From NCBI RefSeq assembly GCF_003055625.1, contig NZ_CP028811.1, positions 2,046,001 to 2,110,000 on the forward strand: a stretch of 64,000 bases of DNA. Reading direction: 5' to 3'. A model generated the notes under the pieces. That model was given only the letters and a program-made list of their open reading frames with translations. It was not told the origin of the DNA and did not search any database. The first letter of the stretch is position 1; every line of letters begins with the position of its first letter. The translations under genes and the position numbers were made by a program. This DNA comes from Flavobacterium magnum (GTDB lineage: Bacteria > Bacteroidota > Bacteroidia > Flavobacteriales > Flavobacteriaceae). Positions 41,763 through 48,902 of the stretch are shown here, one piece after another.

Positions 41763-42386
41763 ATGACAAAATTTTTTACCATCATTACACTACTCGTTAC
41801 CGGCCTGTTTTTCGGGCAGGGAAAATATGAAGAAGGCATGGGCAAAGCGTTTAAACTTTGGGGCGAAGGAAACAGTACCGAGGCTTCGGCGTTGTTTGAA
41901 AGGATCGCTTCGGCAGAAAAGGACAATTGGCTGCCAAATTATTACGTGGGGCTGGTGAACGTAACTTCAGCATTCACAACCCAGGACAAGGAAAAACTGA
42001 GCGCACTGCTCGATAAGGCGCAGGATGCCGTCGATGCTGAATTGGCGAAAGCGCCCGAGAATCCAGAGTTGCTGGTGTTGCAAGCCATGATTTACACCGC
42101 CTGGATCGTATACGACCCGATGACCAATGGCCAGAAATTTGGGGCGAAAGCCATGCAGATTTATGAGCAGGCGATCAAGATTGCGCCTAATAATCCAAGG
42201 GTAGTATTCTGCAAGGCGGAATTTGAAATTGGCGGGGCGAAATTCTGGGGTACTGATACCAAGCCGATGTGTGCTGAAGTTGACCGTGCCATCGGGCTGT
42301 TCGCTACTTATAAAGACGATACCAAGTTCGGGCCAAGCTGGGGGCTTGACCGGGCGTTGCAAACCCAGGAAGCCTGTAAAAAGTAA
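41763..42386 (+). CDS. Exported TPR-like protein
   Basis: A 207-residue protein with a signal peptide (MTKFFTIITLLVTGLFFGQ). The mature part is helical with TPR-like periodicity: AFKLWGEGNSTEASALFERI, LPNYYVGLVNVTSAF, LAKAPENPELLVLQAMIYTA and YEQAIKIAPNNPRVVFCKAE. It is rich in aromatic and acidic residues and has no enzymatic motif. TPR folds usually mediate protein interactions; here it may work in the periplasm near the TonB receptor encoded upstream or the two-component genes downstream (71 bp). Function unknown. Confidence 0.8.
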   Translation: MTKFFTIITLLVTGLFFGQGKYEEGMGKAFKLWGEGNSTEASALFERIASAEKDNWLPNYYVGLVNVTSAFTTQDKEKLSALLDKAQDAVDAELAKAPENPELLVLQAMIYTAWIVYDPMTNGQKFGAKAMQIYEQAIKIAPNNPRVVFCKAEFEIGGAKFWGTDTKPMCAEVDRAIGLFATYKDDTKFGPSWGLDRALQTQEACKK

Positions 42387-42457
42387 ATACAGAATCGGAG
42401 CGGTGTCGCCAATCCACGCTGACGCCCCGATCATCAAATCAACTTAAAGACAATCAA

Positions 42458-43798
42458 ATGTTAATCCGAAATATTTTCCGAATCAGTATCAAGGGCCTTA
42501 TCGTCAGCCTTGTTATTTTCTTCGCGTTGAAAGGCATTGAAATGGCTTACGGCGACGCGTTGGTGTTCGATATGGCATTGTTGCGGGAAATCGGTTATTA
42601 TTGCTTATTCGGGGTGACGCTTACAACAATCAATTCCTGGTATTTCCATTACATCAATAAAGAAGTGGACTGGGGAAAATACAGCCGCTACCGTATCCTG
42701 ATCGGGGCTGCGGGTAGTGTCATCATCACCCTGGCCGGCGTTTTCTTTGTCCGTTTTTTCATTTTTGTAGCGTTGGAAGGCCAGGATGCAGCGGTATTTG
42801 TTAATGCGGAAAGGGTTCGTTTTTACATCATTCCGCTGATCATTACGATCTTCGTGACGCTTATTTTCCATCTCGTTTATTATTACAAGGCGGTCAACGA
42901 GAAGAAAATTGCGCAACAGCAGATTATCGCGGGGACGGCATCAGCGCAGTTTGAAAGCCTGAAAAACCAGATTGATCCGCATTTCCTTTTCAACAGCCTG
43001 AACGTGTTGAGTTCGCTGATTGAGGAAAATCCGGACAGCGCGCAGAAATTTACTACCTCGTTGTCCAAAATTTACCGCTATGTGCTCGAGCAGAAAGATA
43101 AGGAACTGGTCGACCTGGACGAAGAGCTGGCTTTCGCCAAAACCTATATGAACCTGCTCAGGATGCGTTTCGAAAACAGCCTTTTTTATGAATTGCCTGA
43201 AAATAATTACCCCACGGAAGCGAAAGTCGTCCCGCTCTCGCTCCAGCTACTGCTCGAAAATACCGTAAAGCACAATGTCGTAAGCGAAGGAAAGCCACTG
43301 CATATCAGTATTTTTATCAAGGATGACTACCTGCATATCCGGAACAACCTGCAGAAAAAAAAGGTGTTGCAGGACAGGCGCGGCGTGGGTCTGCAAAACA
43401 TCGTCAGCCGCTATGGCATCATCACCAGGAAGCCCGTGTTTGTAGAAGAAAACGGCGCCTCATTTACGGTTAAAATTCCGATCCTGACCCGGCAGGTCGC
43501 CGCGGATGCGCCGCCACAATACGATGAAAGCAATGCATACTTCCGTGCGAAGGGCAGGGTAGAGGAGCTTAAGGGGTTTTATGGAAACCTGCTGTCATAC
43601 TGCATCGTCATTCCCATGCTTATTTTTGTAAACCTGAGCTATTCGCCTGATTTCCACTGGTTTTGGTTTTCGGTGTCAGGCTGGGGCTTCGGATTGATTA
43701 TGCACGCGTTCAAGGTTTTCGGATACAGCTCGAAGTGGGAGGACCGTAAAATACGCGAGATCATGAATAAGAGGGAAAATACCCATACGTGGAACTAA
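42458..43798 (+). CDS. LytS-type histidine kinase with C-terminal 2TM domain
   Basis: A 446-residue membrane kinase. Residues 1-145 hold about four helices. The His_kinase (PF06580-type) part has phosphoacceptor His175 in NQIDPHFLFNSLNVL, the ATPase N-box LLLENTVKHN and the G-box RGVGLQNIVSRYG. After about residue 355 there is an extra 2TM domain (RVEELKGFYGNLLSYC, ending KWEDRKIREIM), which is unusual because the 2TM family normally occurs as separate small proteins. It starts 71 bp after the TPR-like gene and is followed by two 2TM proteins and a LytTR response regulator, so it is almost certainly the sensor of that set. The signal is unknown. Confidence 0.92.
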   Translation: MLIRNIFRISIKGLIVSLVIFFALKGIEMAYGDALVFDMALLREIGYYCLFGVTLTTINSWYFHYINKEVDWGKYSRYRILIGAAGSVIITLAGVFFVRFFIFVALEGQDAAVFVNAERVRFYIIPLIITIFVTLIFHLVYYYKAVNEKKIAQQQIIAGTASAQFESLKNQIDPHFLFNSLNVLSSLIEENPDSAQKFTTSLSKIYRYVLEQKDKELVDLDEELAFAKTYMNLLRMRFENSLFYELPENNYPTEAKVVPLSLQLLLENTVKHNVVSEGKPLHISIFIKDDYLHIRNNLQKKKVLQDRRGVGLQNIVSRYGIITRKPVFVEENGASFTVKIPILTRQVAADAPPQYDESNAYFRAKGRVEELKGFYGNLLSYCIVIPMLIFVNLSYSPDFHWFWFSVSGWGFGLIMHAFKVFGYSSKWEDRKIREIMNKRENTHTWN

Positions 43799-43809
43799 AA
43801 CATACCAAC

Positions 43810-44121
43810 ATGCAAACAGATTATCGACAAGAGGAGCGATTTCGCGAGGCCAAAAAGAGGGTCGAGGAACTCAAGGGATTTTATGGCAATTTGACATCTT
43901 ACATTGTGGTGAATATCGGACTGGCGATACTGAATCTGATGACTTCGCCGGAACAGCTATGGTTTTTCTGGCCGATGTTCGGCTGGGGAATCGGGGTGCT
44001 GTTCCATGCCATGAAAGTATTCCGATTCACGCCATTTATGGGTAAGGACTGGGAGGAACGCAAAATCCGCCAGTTTATGGAAGCAGAAAGGAAACGCAAC
44101 GAATCGTTTAAGAGCGAATAA
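43810..44121 (+). CDS. 2TM domain protein
   Basis: From the ATG at 43810 the protein has 103 residues; a longer frame starting inside the kinase gene (43789) is possible but less natural. It shares with the kinase tail the motif KRVEELKGFYGNLTSY, two hydrophobic segments and the C-terminal WEERKIRQFM. The two segments flank a Phe/Trp-rich, Gly-rich turn (FFWPMFGWGIGVLFH). It is presumably an inner-membrane protein acting with the kinase, and the C-terminal kinase copy may be a fused version of this unit. It starts 11 bp after the kinase stop. Confidence 0.88.
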   Translation: MQTDYRQEERFREAKKRVEELKGFYGNLTSYIVVNIGLAILNLMTSPEQLWFFWPMFGWGIGVLFHAMKVFRFTPFMGKDWEERKIRQFMEAERKRNESFKSE

Positions 44122-44122
44122 T

Positions 44123-44446
44123 ATGAAGACGTACAAAGAATCCCCGGTCAATGAAAATTATGCGTTTGCTGAAAAAAGGGTCAAGCGCATCAAAGGGTTT
44201 TATACGCACCTGCTCATTTACGCAGTAATCAACCTGGCCGCATTGATTGCAGTTTATTTTGAGGTAAAGACGGTATCCGACTTTTGGAAACTGAAAAACT
44301 TCTGGATGCTCCTGTCTTGGGGCGTCGGCCTTGCCGCGCATGCTGTTTCCGTATTCGGACCCCATGTATTGTTCGGACCAAAATGGGAAGAACGCAAGAT
44401 ACGCCAGATCATAGAAAAGGAGCGAAAATCACAACACTGGGAATAA
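44123..44446 (+). CDS. 2TM domain protein (second copy)
   Basis: A 107-residue 2TM-domain protein, the third copy of this domain in the operon when the kinase tail is counted. It keeps the layout AEKRVKRIKGFYTHLLIYAV, a longer linker (VSDFWKLKNFW), the Gly-rich second helix SWGVGLAAHAV and the closing WEERKIRQII. It begins 1 bp after the previous gene and ends 1 bp before the response regulator. The copies are clearly diverged from each other, so duplication is not recent. Confidence 0.9.
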   Translation: MKTYKESPVNENYAFAEKRVKRIKGFYTHLLIYAVINLAALIAVYFEVKTVSDFWKLKNFWMLLSWGVGLAAHAVSVFGPHVLFGPKWEERKIRQIIEKERKSQHWE

Positions 44447-44447
44447 T

Positions 44448-45194
44448 ATGAACCTGATCATTATCGAAGACGAAAAGCCGGCAGCCAGGCTATTGCAGCG
44501 TAAACTCGAAAAATTCGGATTAAAGACAGCGACGATGCTCCATTCGGTGGAAGATGCGGTCGCGTGGTTTCAGAATAACCCGCATCCGGATTTGATTTTC
44601 CTGGATATCCAGCTTTCCGACGGACTCTCTTTCGAAATTTTCGAAAAGGTCGACATACGCAGCGCCGTGATTTTTACGACGGCTTACGACGAATATGCAT
44701 TGCGCGCGTTCAAGCTCAATAGTGTTGATTATCTGTTGAAGCCCATTGACGAAGACGAGCTTGAAGCGGCACTTCACAAGTTTCGTGCCATGATACCACA
44801 GCAGCCGTTTGATTTTGAATCCATCCGCAGGATGTTCTCCAATCCGTCCGAAAAAAATCATAAAAGCAGGTTCACCGTCAAGATCGGCCAGCACCTTAAA
44901 GTCATTGGCATTGATGAGATTGAGTGTTTCTACAGTGAAAATAAAGGCACCTACCTCCACACGCTCGACAACCGGGACTACCTCATTGAGAGCTCGCTGG
45001 AAACATTAGAGCAGGAACTCGACCCGGATAAATTTTACCGCATCAGCCGCAAATTTATTGTGCCGTTGCAGTCCATCCGTGAAATCGTCGTGTACAGCAA
45101 CTCGAGACTGAAGCTGATCTTACCTACGTACAAGAGTGACGATGTGGTCGTCAGCCGCGAGAAGGTATCGGATTTTAAAGCATGGATCAATTAG
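44448..45194 (+). CDS. LytTR family response regulator
   Basis: A 248-residue response regulator with a CheY-like receiver (residues 1-120) and a LytTR DNA-binding domain (about 140-245). The phosphoacceptor is Asp53 in LIFLDIQLSDG, with acidic residues near the N-terminus in IIEDEKPAA and Lys in the LLKPIDEDE loop. The LytTR part shows FTVKIGQHLKVIGIDEIECF and FYRISRKFIVPLQSI. Its cognate kinase is almost certainly the LytS-type protein encoded at 42458. LytTR proteins usually act on promoters of surface or metabolism genes; the target here is unknown. Confidence 0.95.
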   Translation: MNLIIIEDEKPAARLLQRKLEKFGLKTATMLHSVEDAVAWFQNNPHPDLIFLDIQLSDGLSFEIFEKVDIRSAVIFTTAYDEYALRAFKLNSVDYLLKPIDEDELEAALHKFRAMIPQQPFDFESIRRMFSNPSEKNHKSRFTVKIGQHLKVIGIDEIECFYSENKGTYLHTLDNRDYLIESSLETLEQELDPDKFYRISRKFIVPLQSIREIVVYSNSRLKLILPTYKSDDVVVSREKVSDFKAWIN

Positions 45195-45210
45195 CCGTTT
45201 TTGATCCGAA

Positions 45211-45357
45211 ATGTATCGCAAAAATTTAACGATTGCGATGCGATTTGCACCATTCGATGCTGAGGAGAATTTGTATTTTACCTTCAGGGAAGGGGCGATT
45301 GCAGCCCTAATCAATTTTTACGGAGCGCTGTTACGGAAAATCCATACCGTATGTTAA
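45211..45357 (+). CDS. Possible small protein downstream of the response regulator
   Basis: An open reading frame of 48 codons starting at an ATG 16 bp after the response regulator stop. The predicted protein contains FDAEENLYFTFREGAIAALI and ends LLRKIHTV plus Cys. It lies in an otherwise gene-free 278-bp interval, but its length is below what chance would exclude, and no similarity can be claimed. Confidence 0.2.
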   Translation: MYRKNLTIAMRFAPFDAEENLYFTFREGAIAALINFYGALLRKIHTVC

Positions 45358-45389
45358 ACTTTGTTTTCTGGTACCGTATGCGTAGGAAT

Positions 45390-45445
45390 AAAAAAACTGT
45401 TTCGCCTTAATGCGCCGGGATCGGCAGCATATAAAGCGAAACAGT
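45390..45445 (-). terminator. Long hairpin terminator after the CsbD-like gene
   Basis: ACTGTTTCGC (45396-45405) and GCGAAACAGT (45436-45445) form a perfect 10-bp stem around a 30-nt region, with a run of T on the minus strand after it. It lies 27 bp past the CsbD-like stop codon. Confidence 0.7.
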
Positions 45446-45472
45446 ATTAAAAGTCGTGTTGTTGTGTGCGGC

Positions 45473-45655
45473 TTAGTCGAATAAGGATTTAATTTCTTTT
45501 TCGGTTTTTCCAAGTTTCTGTTGCAATTTTCCCCACATTTCCTGCTCTTTGCCCTCTTCGTACAACAAATCGTCGTCGGTTAAGTCGGCAAATTTCTGTT
45601 TGAGCTTTCCTTTAAACTCTTCCCAGTTTCCTTTAATTTCAGTTGAATTCGGCAT
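45473..45655 (-). CDS. CsbD family protein
   Basis: A 60-residue CsbD-like stress protein, matching the family's usual size. It contains [20 protein letters not shown] and an [20 protein letters not shown] segment, with a coiled, highly charged character. CsbD proteins are induced by general stress in many bacteria; their molecular role is unknown. It is a single-gene unit with a strong hairpin terminator. No paralogue is visible in this window. Confidence 0.88.
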   Translation of the reverse strand: MPNSTEIKGNWEEFKGKLKQKFADLTDDDLLYEEGKEQEMWGKLQQKLGKTEKEIKSLFD

Positions 45656-45748
45656 AGCAATTGGTTTTAAGTAACTAATAAACTTCTTTTTCAGTTACAA
45701 AATTGCCTTTAATTGCCCGGAATCCTGTTACAGAATTTTCCCCGAATG

Positions 45749-46783
45749 TTACAATATAATTTTTGTGCGCTTTGATTCCGCCGCGGAAATACTTAGGTAA
45801 AACTGCAACCCAAACAGCAGTGCCGCGATCACGAGATGGATAGTCTGAGATCCGAACGGAAAATCAAGGTAGTAGATGACCACCCCTGACAGGATTTCAA
45901 AAACGATCAATCCCATAATTATATTCATTTTTCCGAAACCCAGTTTTTTACGCCGGTTAATCGCAAACAGCCAGACGTTGATGCCTAAAACCAAAAACGA
46001 AAACGAGCGATGGATATAGAATATTACAGGTGGATCCAGCAGCGCATCGTCCACATTTTGATGTCCCAGCGCCCCCACCTGCTCATCAACAAACTGGCGT
46101 ACCTGTGTTCCCATGGCGATCTGGACCAAGGTCAAAAACAAGGCAAACACCATCAGTCTGCTGAACAGCGGATGGTATACGTTGCCGGATGGCCTGTCCT
46201 GCGCTTGGCGTATGATATACAGCAGGACCGCCACGATTAGTAACGCGACGACCATGTGCAACGTGATTTTCAATGGATTTAAAACGGAATAAACCACGCG
46301 TGCCCCGAGCCATCCCTGAATTCCCATCATGATGACCGTGAGCCAGGCAAGCATCGTGATGTTTTTGCGTTGTTTCCAAAACGCAAATGAGCATACTGCC
46401 ATCAGCAACACGGCAATCCCCGCCAACGCGCCCGCCAGACGGTTAAGGTATTCAATCCAGGTGTGCGTCGGATTAAACACGGCGTAATCATGTTTTGTAT
46501 AGGGTCGCCAATGCGAGGGGTCATAGGTGGCCCCGGTTGTAAAGTCATCGTTAGCCACCCACAATTTTTCATCCTTGATGATGACCTGGCCTGATTCGAA
46601 TTCGCGGTTCGGCGCCCAGGTCAATTCTTTGATGTCCGTAGGCGGGATGTAATAACCGAAGCATTTAGGCCAGTCAGGGCAGCCCATGCCGGAGCCGGTC
46701 ATACGCACCAGCGCACCGGCGATGATCACGATGTATATGAGAATCAGCGATATTTTGGCAAACCGAAGAAAATATTTTTTCAT
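45749..46783 (-). CDS. ctaA: Heme A synthase, COX15/CtaA family
   Basis: A 344-residue integral membrane protein starting at the ATG at 46783; the eight-residue extension from 46807 is not needed. It has about eight hydrophobic segments and the family features GMGCPDWPKCFGYYIPP, HTWIEYLNRLAGA (the first heme-ligand region), ITLHMVVALLIVA and YIHRSFSFLVLGI. It oxidises the methyl group of heme O to make heme A for cytochrome oxidase in the inner membrane. It follows the CCA nucleotidyltransferase gene by 58 bp on the same strand; the two are not functionally related. Confidence 0.93.
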   Translation of the reverse strand: MKKYFLRFAKISLILIYIVIIAGALVRMTGSGMGCPDWPKCFGYYIPPTDIKELTWAPNREFESGQVIIKDEKLWVANDDFTTGATYDPSHWRPYTKHDYAVFNPTHTWIEYLNRLAGALAGIAVLLMAVCSFAFWKQRKNITMLAWLTVIMMGIQGWLGARVVYSVLNPLKITLHMVVALLIVAVLLYIIRQAQDRPSGNVYHPLFSRLMVFALFLTLVQIAMGTQVRQFVDEQVGALGHQNVDDALLDPPVIFYIHRSFSFLVLGINVWLFAINRRKKLGFGKMNIIMGLIVFEILSGVVIYYLDFPFGSQTIHLVIAALLFGLQFYLSISAAESKRTKIIL

Positions 46784-46841
46784 AGTTACAGCATTCTTAA
46801 CAATCAAGATTAAATAAATTTCCCGAATGGGCCTATTTCGC

Positions 46842-48266
46842 TTACGGCTTCGTCAGCCCCATTTTTTCCGCCTGCTCTTCCATGAAGCGGTAGGCTGCAT
46901 CGTAGTCATTTGGGATGTCACCTTCGAGGATTGCTTCTTTGATGGCTTCCTTTAAAACCCCGATTTCACGCGAAGGTTTCAGGTTGTAAATCGCCATAAT
47001 CTCTTCACCGGTGATGGGTGGCTGGAAATTACGGACGTGGTCGCGCGCTTCGACTTCAACAATTTTTTTACGGACCAGGTCAAAATTCTGATGGTAGCGC
47101 TTAAATTTGACCGGGTTCTTCGTAGTGATATCAGCTTCGCACAGGATCATCAGGCTTTCTACATCCTCACCCGCGTCAAACACGAGCCGCCTTACGGCAG
47201 AATCGGTGGCGATGTCCTGCGACAAAACGATTGGTCTTGAGCTCATCATCACCATTTTCTGCACAAATTTCATTTTTTGGTTCAGCGGCATGTGCAGCCG
47301 TTCAAAGATTTTTTTGGTCATCTTTCCGCCGACAAATTCATGCCCGTGGAATGTCCAGCCTTGTTTTTTGGAAAACCGTTTAGTAGGCGCTTTCCCTATA
47401 TCATGCAGTAAAGCTGCCCAGCGCAGCCATACATCATCGGTATTCCGGCTGATGTTGTCAACGACTTCGAGCGTATGGTAGAAATTGTTCTTGTGCGTAT
47501 GCCCTTCAATTTCCTCCACCTGGTTTAATGCCGTCAGTTCGGGTAAAATGATGTCGAGCAGCCCGGTTTTGTACAACAAAAGAAACCCTTCTGACGGTTT
47601 TTCCGAAGCGAGTATTTTATGGAGCTCTTCGACAATCCGCTCACCGGAAATGATCCTGATGCGCTCCTTATTGTCAGTAATCGAATCCAATGATTTTTTG
47701 TCAATCCCGAAACCCAGTTGCGTTGCAAAACGGATGGCCCGCAGCATCCGTAGTGGATCGTCAGAATACGTAACATCCGGGTCTAACGGCGTCCGGATCA
47801 TTTTATCATTCAAATCCTGCAAGCCCCCGAACGGATCGAGCAGGTCGCCGAATTGGTCTTTGTTCAGGGAAAGCGCCAATGCGTTAATCGTAAAGTCACG
47901 GCGGTTCTGGTCGTCTTCCAACGTGCCGTTCTCGACTACCGGATTACGGCTGTCGGCCTGATAGGATTCCCTGCGTGCGCCGACAAATTCAATATCGGTG
48001 CCTTCATAACGCAGCATCGCCGTACCATAGTTTTTGAACACCTGTACTTTGGGTTTACGCGGCAGCATGGCGGATATTTTCTGGGCCAATGCAATGCCAC
48101 TGCCCACAGCCACGATGTCGATGTCCTTTTTTGCACCGCGATCCAGGATCAGGTCCCTTACAAAACCGCCGATGACATAGGCGTCAACCTGCAATTCCTG
48201 TGCAGCGGCACTGACAATATTAAAAATCGGGTTTTGAAGTGCTTCCTTGTAGTTTGTTTTGACCAA
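46842..48266 (-). CDS. cca: CCA-adding tRNA nucleotidyltransferase with HD domain
   Basis: A 474-residue class II tRNA nucleotidyltransferase. It adds or repairs the 3' CCA of tRNAs, needed here because the tRNA-Pro gene lacks CCA. The nucleotidyltransferase motifs are YVIGGFVRDLIL and KDIDIVAVGSG, with the template region RRDFTINALALSL and DPLRMLRAIRFA. An HD domain (LLHDIGKAPTKRF) follows, as in the family members with phosphatase or phosphodiesterase activity. The start is a TTG at 48266; no in-frame ATG lies upstream before a stop. It is 58 bp before the CtaA gene. Confidence 0.95.
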   Translation of the reverse strand: MVKTNYKEALQNPIFNIVSAAAQELQVDAYVIGGFVRDLILDRGAKKDIDIVAVGSGIALAQKISAMLPRKPKVQVFKNYGTAMLRYEGTDIEFVGARRESYQADSRNPVVENGTLEDDQNRRDFTINALALSLNKDQFGDLLDPFGGLQDLNDKMIRTPLDPDVTYSDDPLRMLRAIRFATQLGFGIDKKSLDSITDNKERIRIISGERIVEELHKILASEKPSEGFLLLYKTGLLDIILPELTALNQVEEIEGHTHKNNFYHTLEVVDNISRNTDDVWLRWAALLHDIGKAPTKRFSKKQGWTFHGHEFVGGKMTKKIFERLHMPLNQKMKFVQKMVMMSSRPIVLSQDIATDSAVRRLVFDAGEDVESLMILCEADITTKNPVKFKRYHQNFDLVRKKIVEVEARDHVRNFQPPITGEEIMAIYNLKPSREIGVLKEAIKEAILEGDIPNDYDAAYRFMEEQAEKMGLTKP

Positions 48267-48286
48267 AATCTGAATAACCGCCCGGC

Positions 48287-48333
48287 AACTATTAATTATT
48301 AACTATTAATCGTCAATTGTCAATTGTCAATTA
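48287..48333. repeat. Short tandem AT-rich repeats
   Basis: Two copies of AACTATTAAT (48287-48296 and 48301-48310) and two exact plus one partial copy of TCAATTG (48313-48333). The last partial copy contains the stop codon of the threonylcarbamoyl-AMP synthase gene. This is the 64-bp gap in front of the CCA gene. Confidence 0.8.
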
Positions 48334-48900
48334 TTTCCTGATGATTTTCACCTGCGAATCCTGTGTCAGTTTGATTATGGCTGACGGGTTTCCGTTGGTT
48401 TTATCACGATGCAAATTTACGACATAGTCCACACCTTTAATAATCTCCGGACTGATTTCTTTAAAACTTTTTGGTGTAGGTTCGCCCGAAATATTAGCCG
48501 ATGTAGAGACCAATGGTTTTTTCATGCGTTCCATCAGCTTGTAGCAGAAAGGTTCCTTCACGAGACGCACGCCAAGCGAGTTGTCAGCGCTGATTACGTT
48601 CTTTGCCACATTACGCGGATTGTCCAGGATCAGCGTTGTCGGTTTTTCGCTGAGGTCGATGATCTGCCAGGCGGTTTCCGGAATTTCCTTAAACACGTTG
48701 TACATCATTTTCTCCCCGTTCATCAGCACAATCATGCTTTGGGTTTCGGCACGTTTCTTGAGCGCGAAGATTTTGGCGACAGCCGTTTCGTCGGTTGCAT
48801 CACAGCCGATGCCCCAAACAGTATCGGTAGGGTAGAGGATGATGCCGCCGTTACGGATCACTTCATATGCATGGTGTACTTCCTGGTTGATGTCTTCCAT
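48331..48900 (-). CDS. L-threonylcarbamoyladenylate synthase (YrdC/Sua5 family)
   Basis: A 189-residue enzyme of the YrdC/Sua5 family. It makes threonylcarbamoyl-AMP for the t6A modification of tRNAs reading ANN codons. Recognisable are YPTDTVWGIGCDATDETAV near the N-terminus, the KKRAETQSMIVLM stretch and the conserved STSANISGEPTP near the C-terminus. The stand-alone short length corresponds to YrdC/TsaC, without the Sua5 C-terminal domain. It ends 64 bp before the CCA gene and starts 2 bp after the LTA-synthase-like gene stop, so those two are likely co-transcribed. Confidence 0.95.
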   Translation of the reverse strand: MEDINQEVHHAYEVIRNGGIILYPTDTVWGIGCDATDETAVAKIFALKKRAETQSMIVLMNGEKMMYNVFKEIPETAWQIIDLSEKPTTLILDNPRNVAKNVISADNSLGVRLVKEPFCYKLMERMKKPLVSTSANISGEPTPKSFKEISPEIIKGVDYVVNLHRDKTNGNPSAIIKLTQDSQVKIIRK

Positions 48901-48902
48901 AA

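Noticed and set aside
39500..42386. TonB-dependent receptor plus next gene as a Sus-type polysaccharide utilisation locus
   Set aside because: The following protein is TPR-like without a SusD lipobox or conserved features, and no glycoside hydrolase is near.
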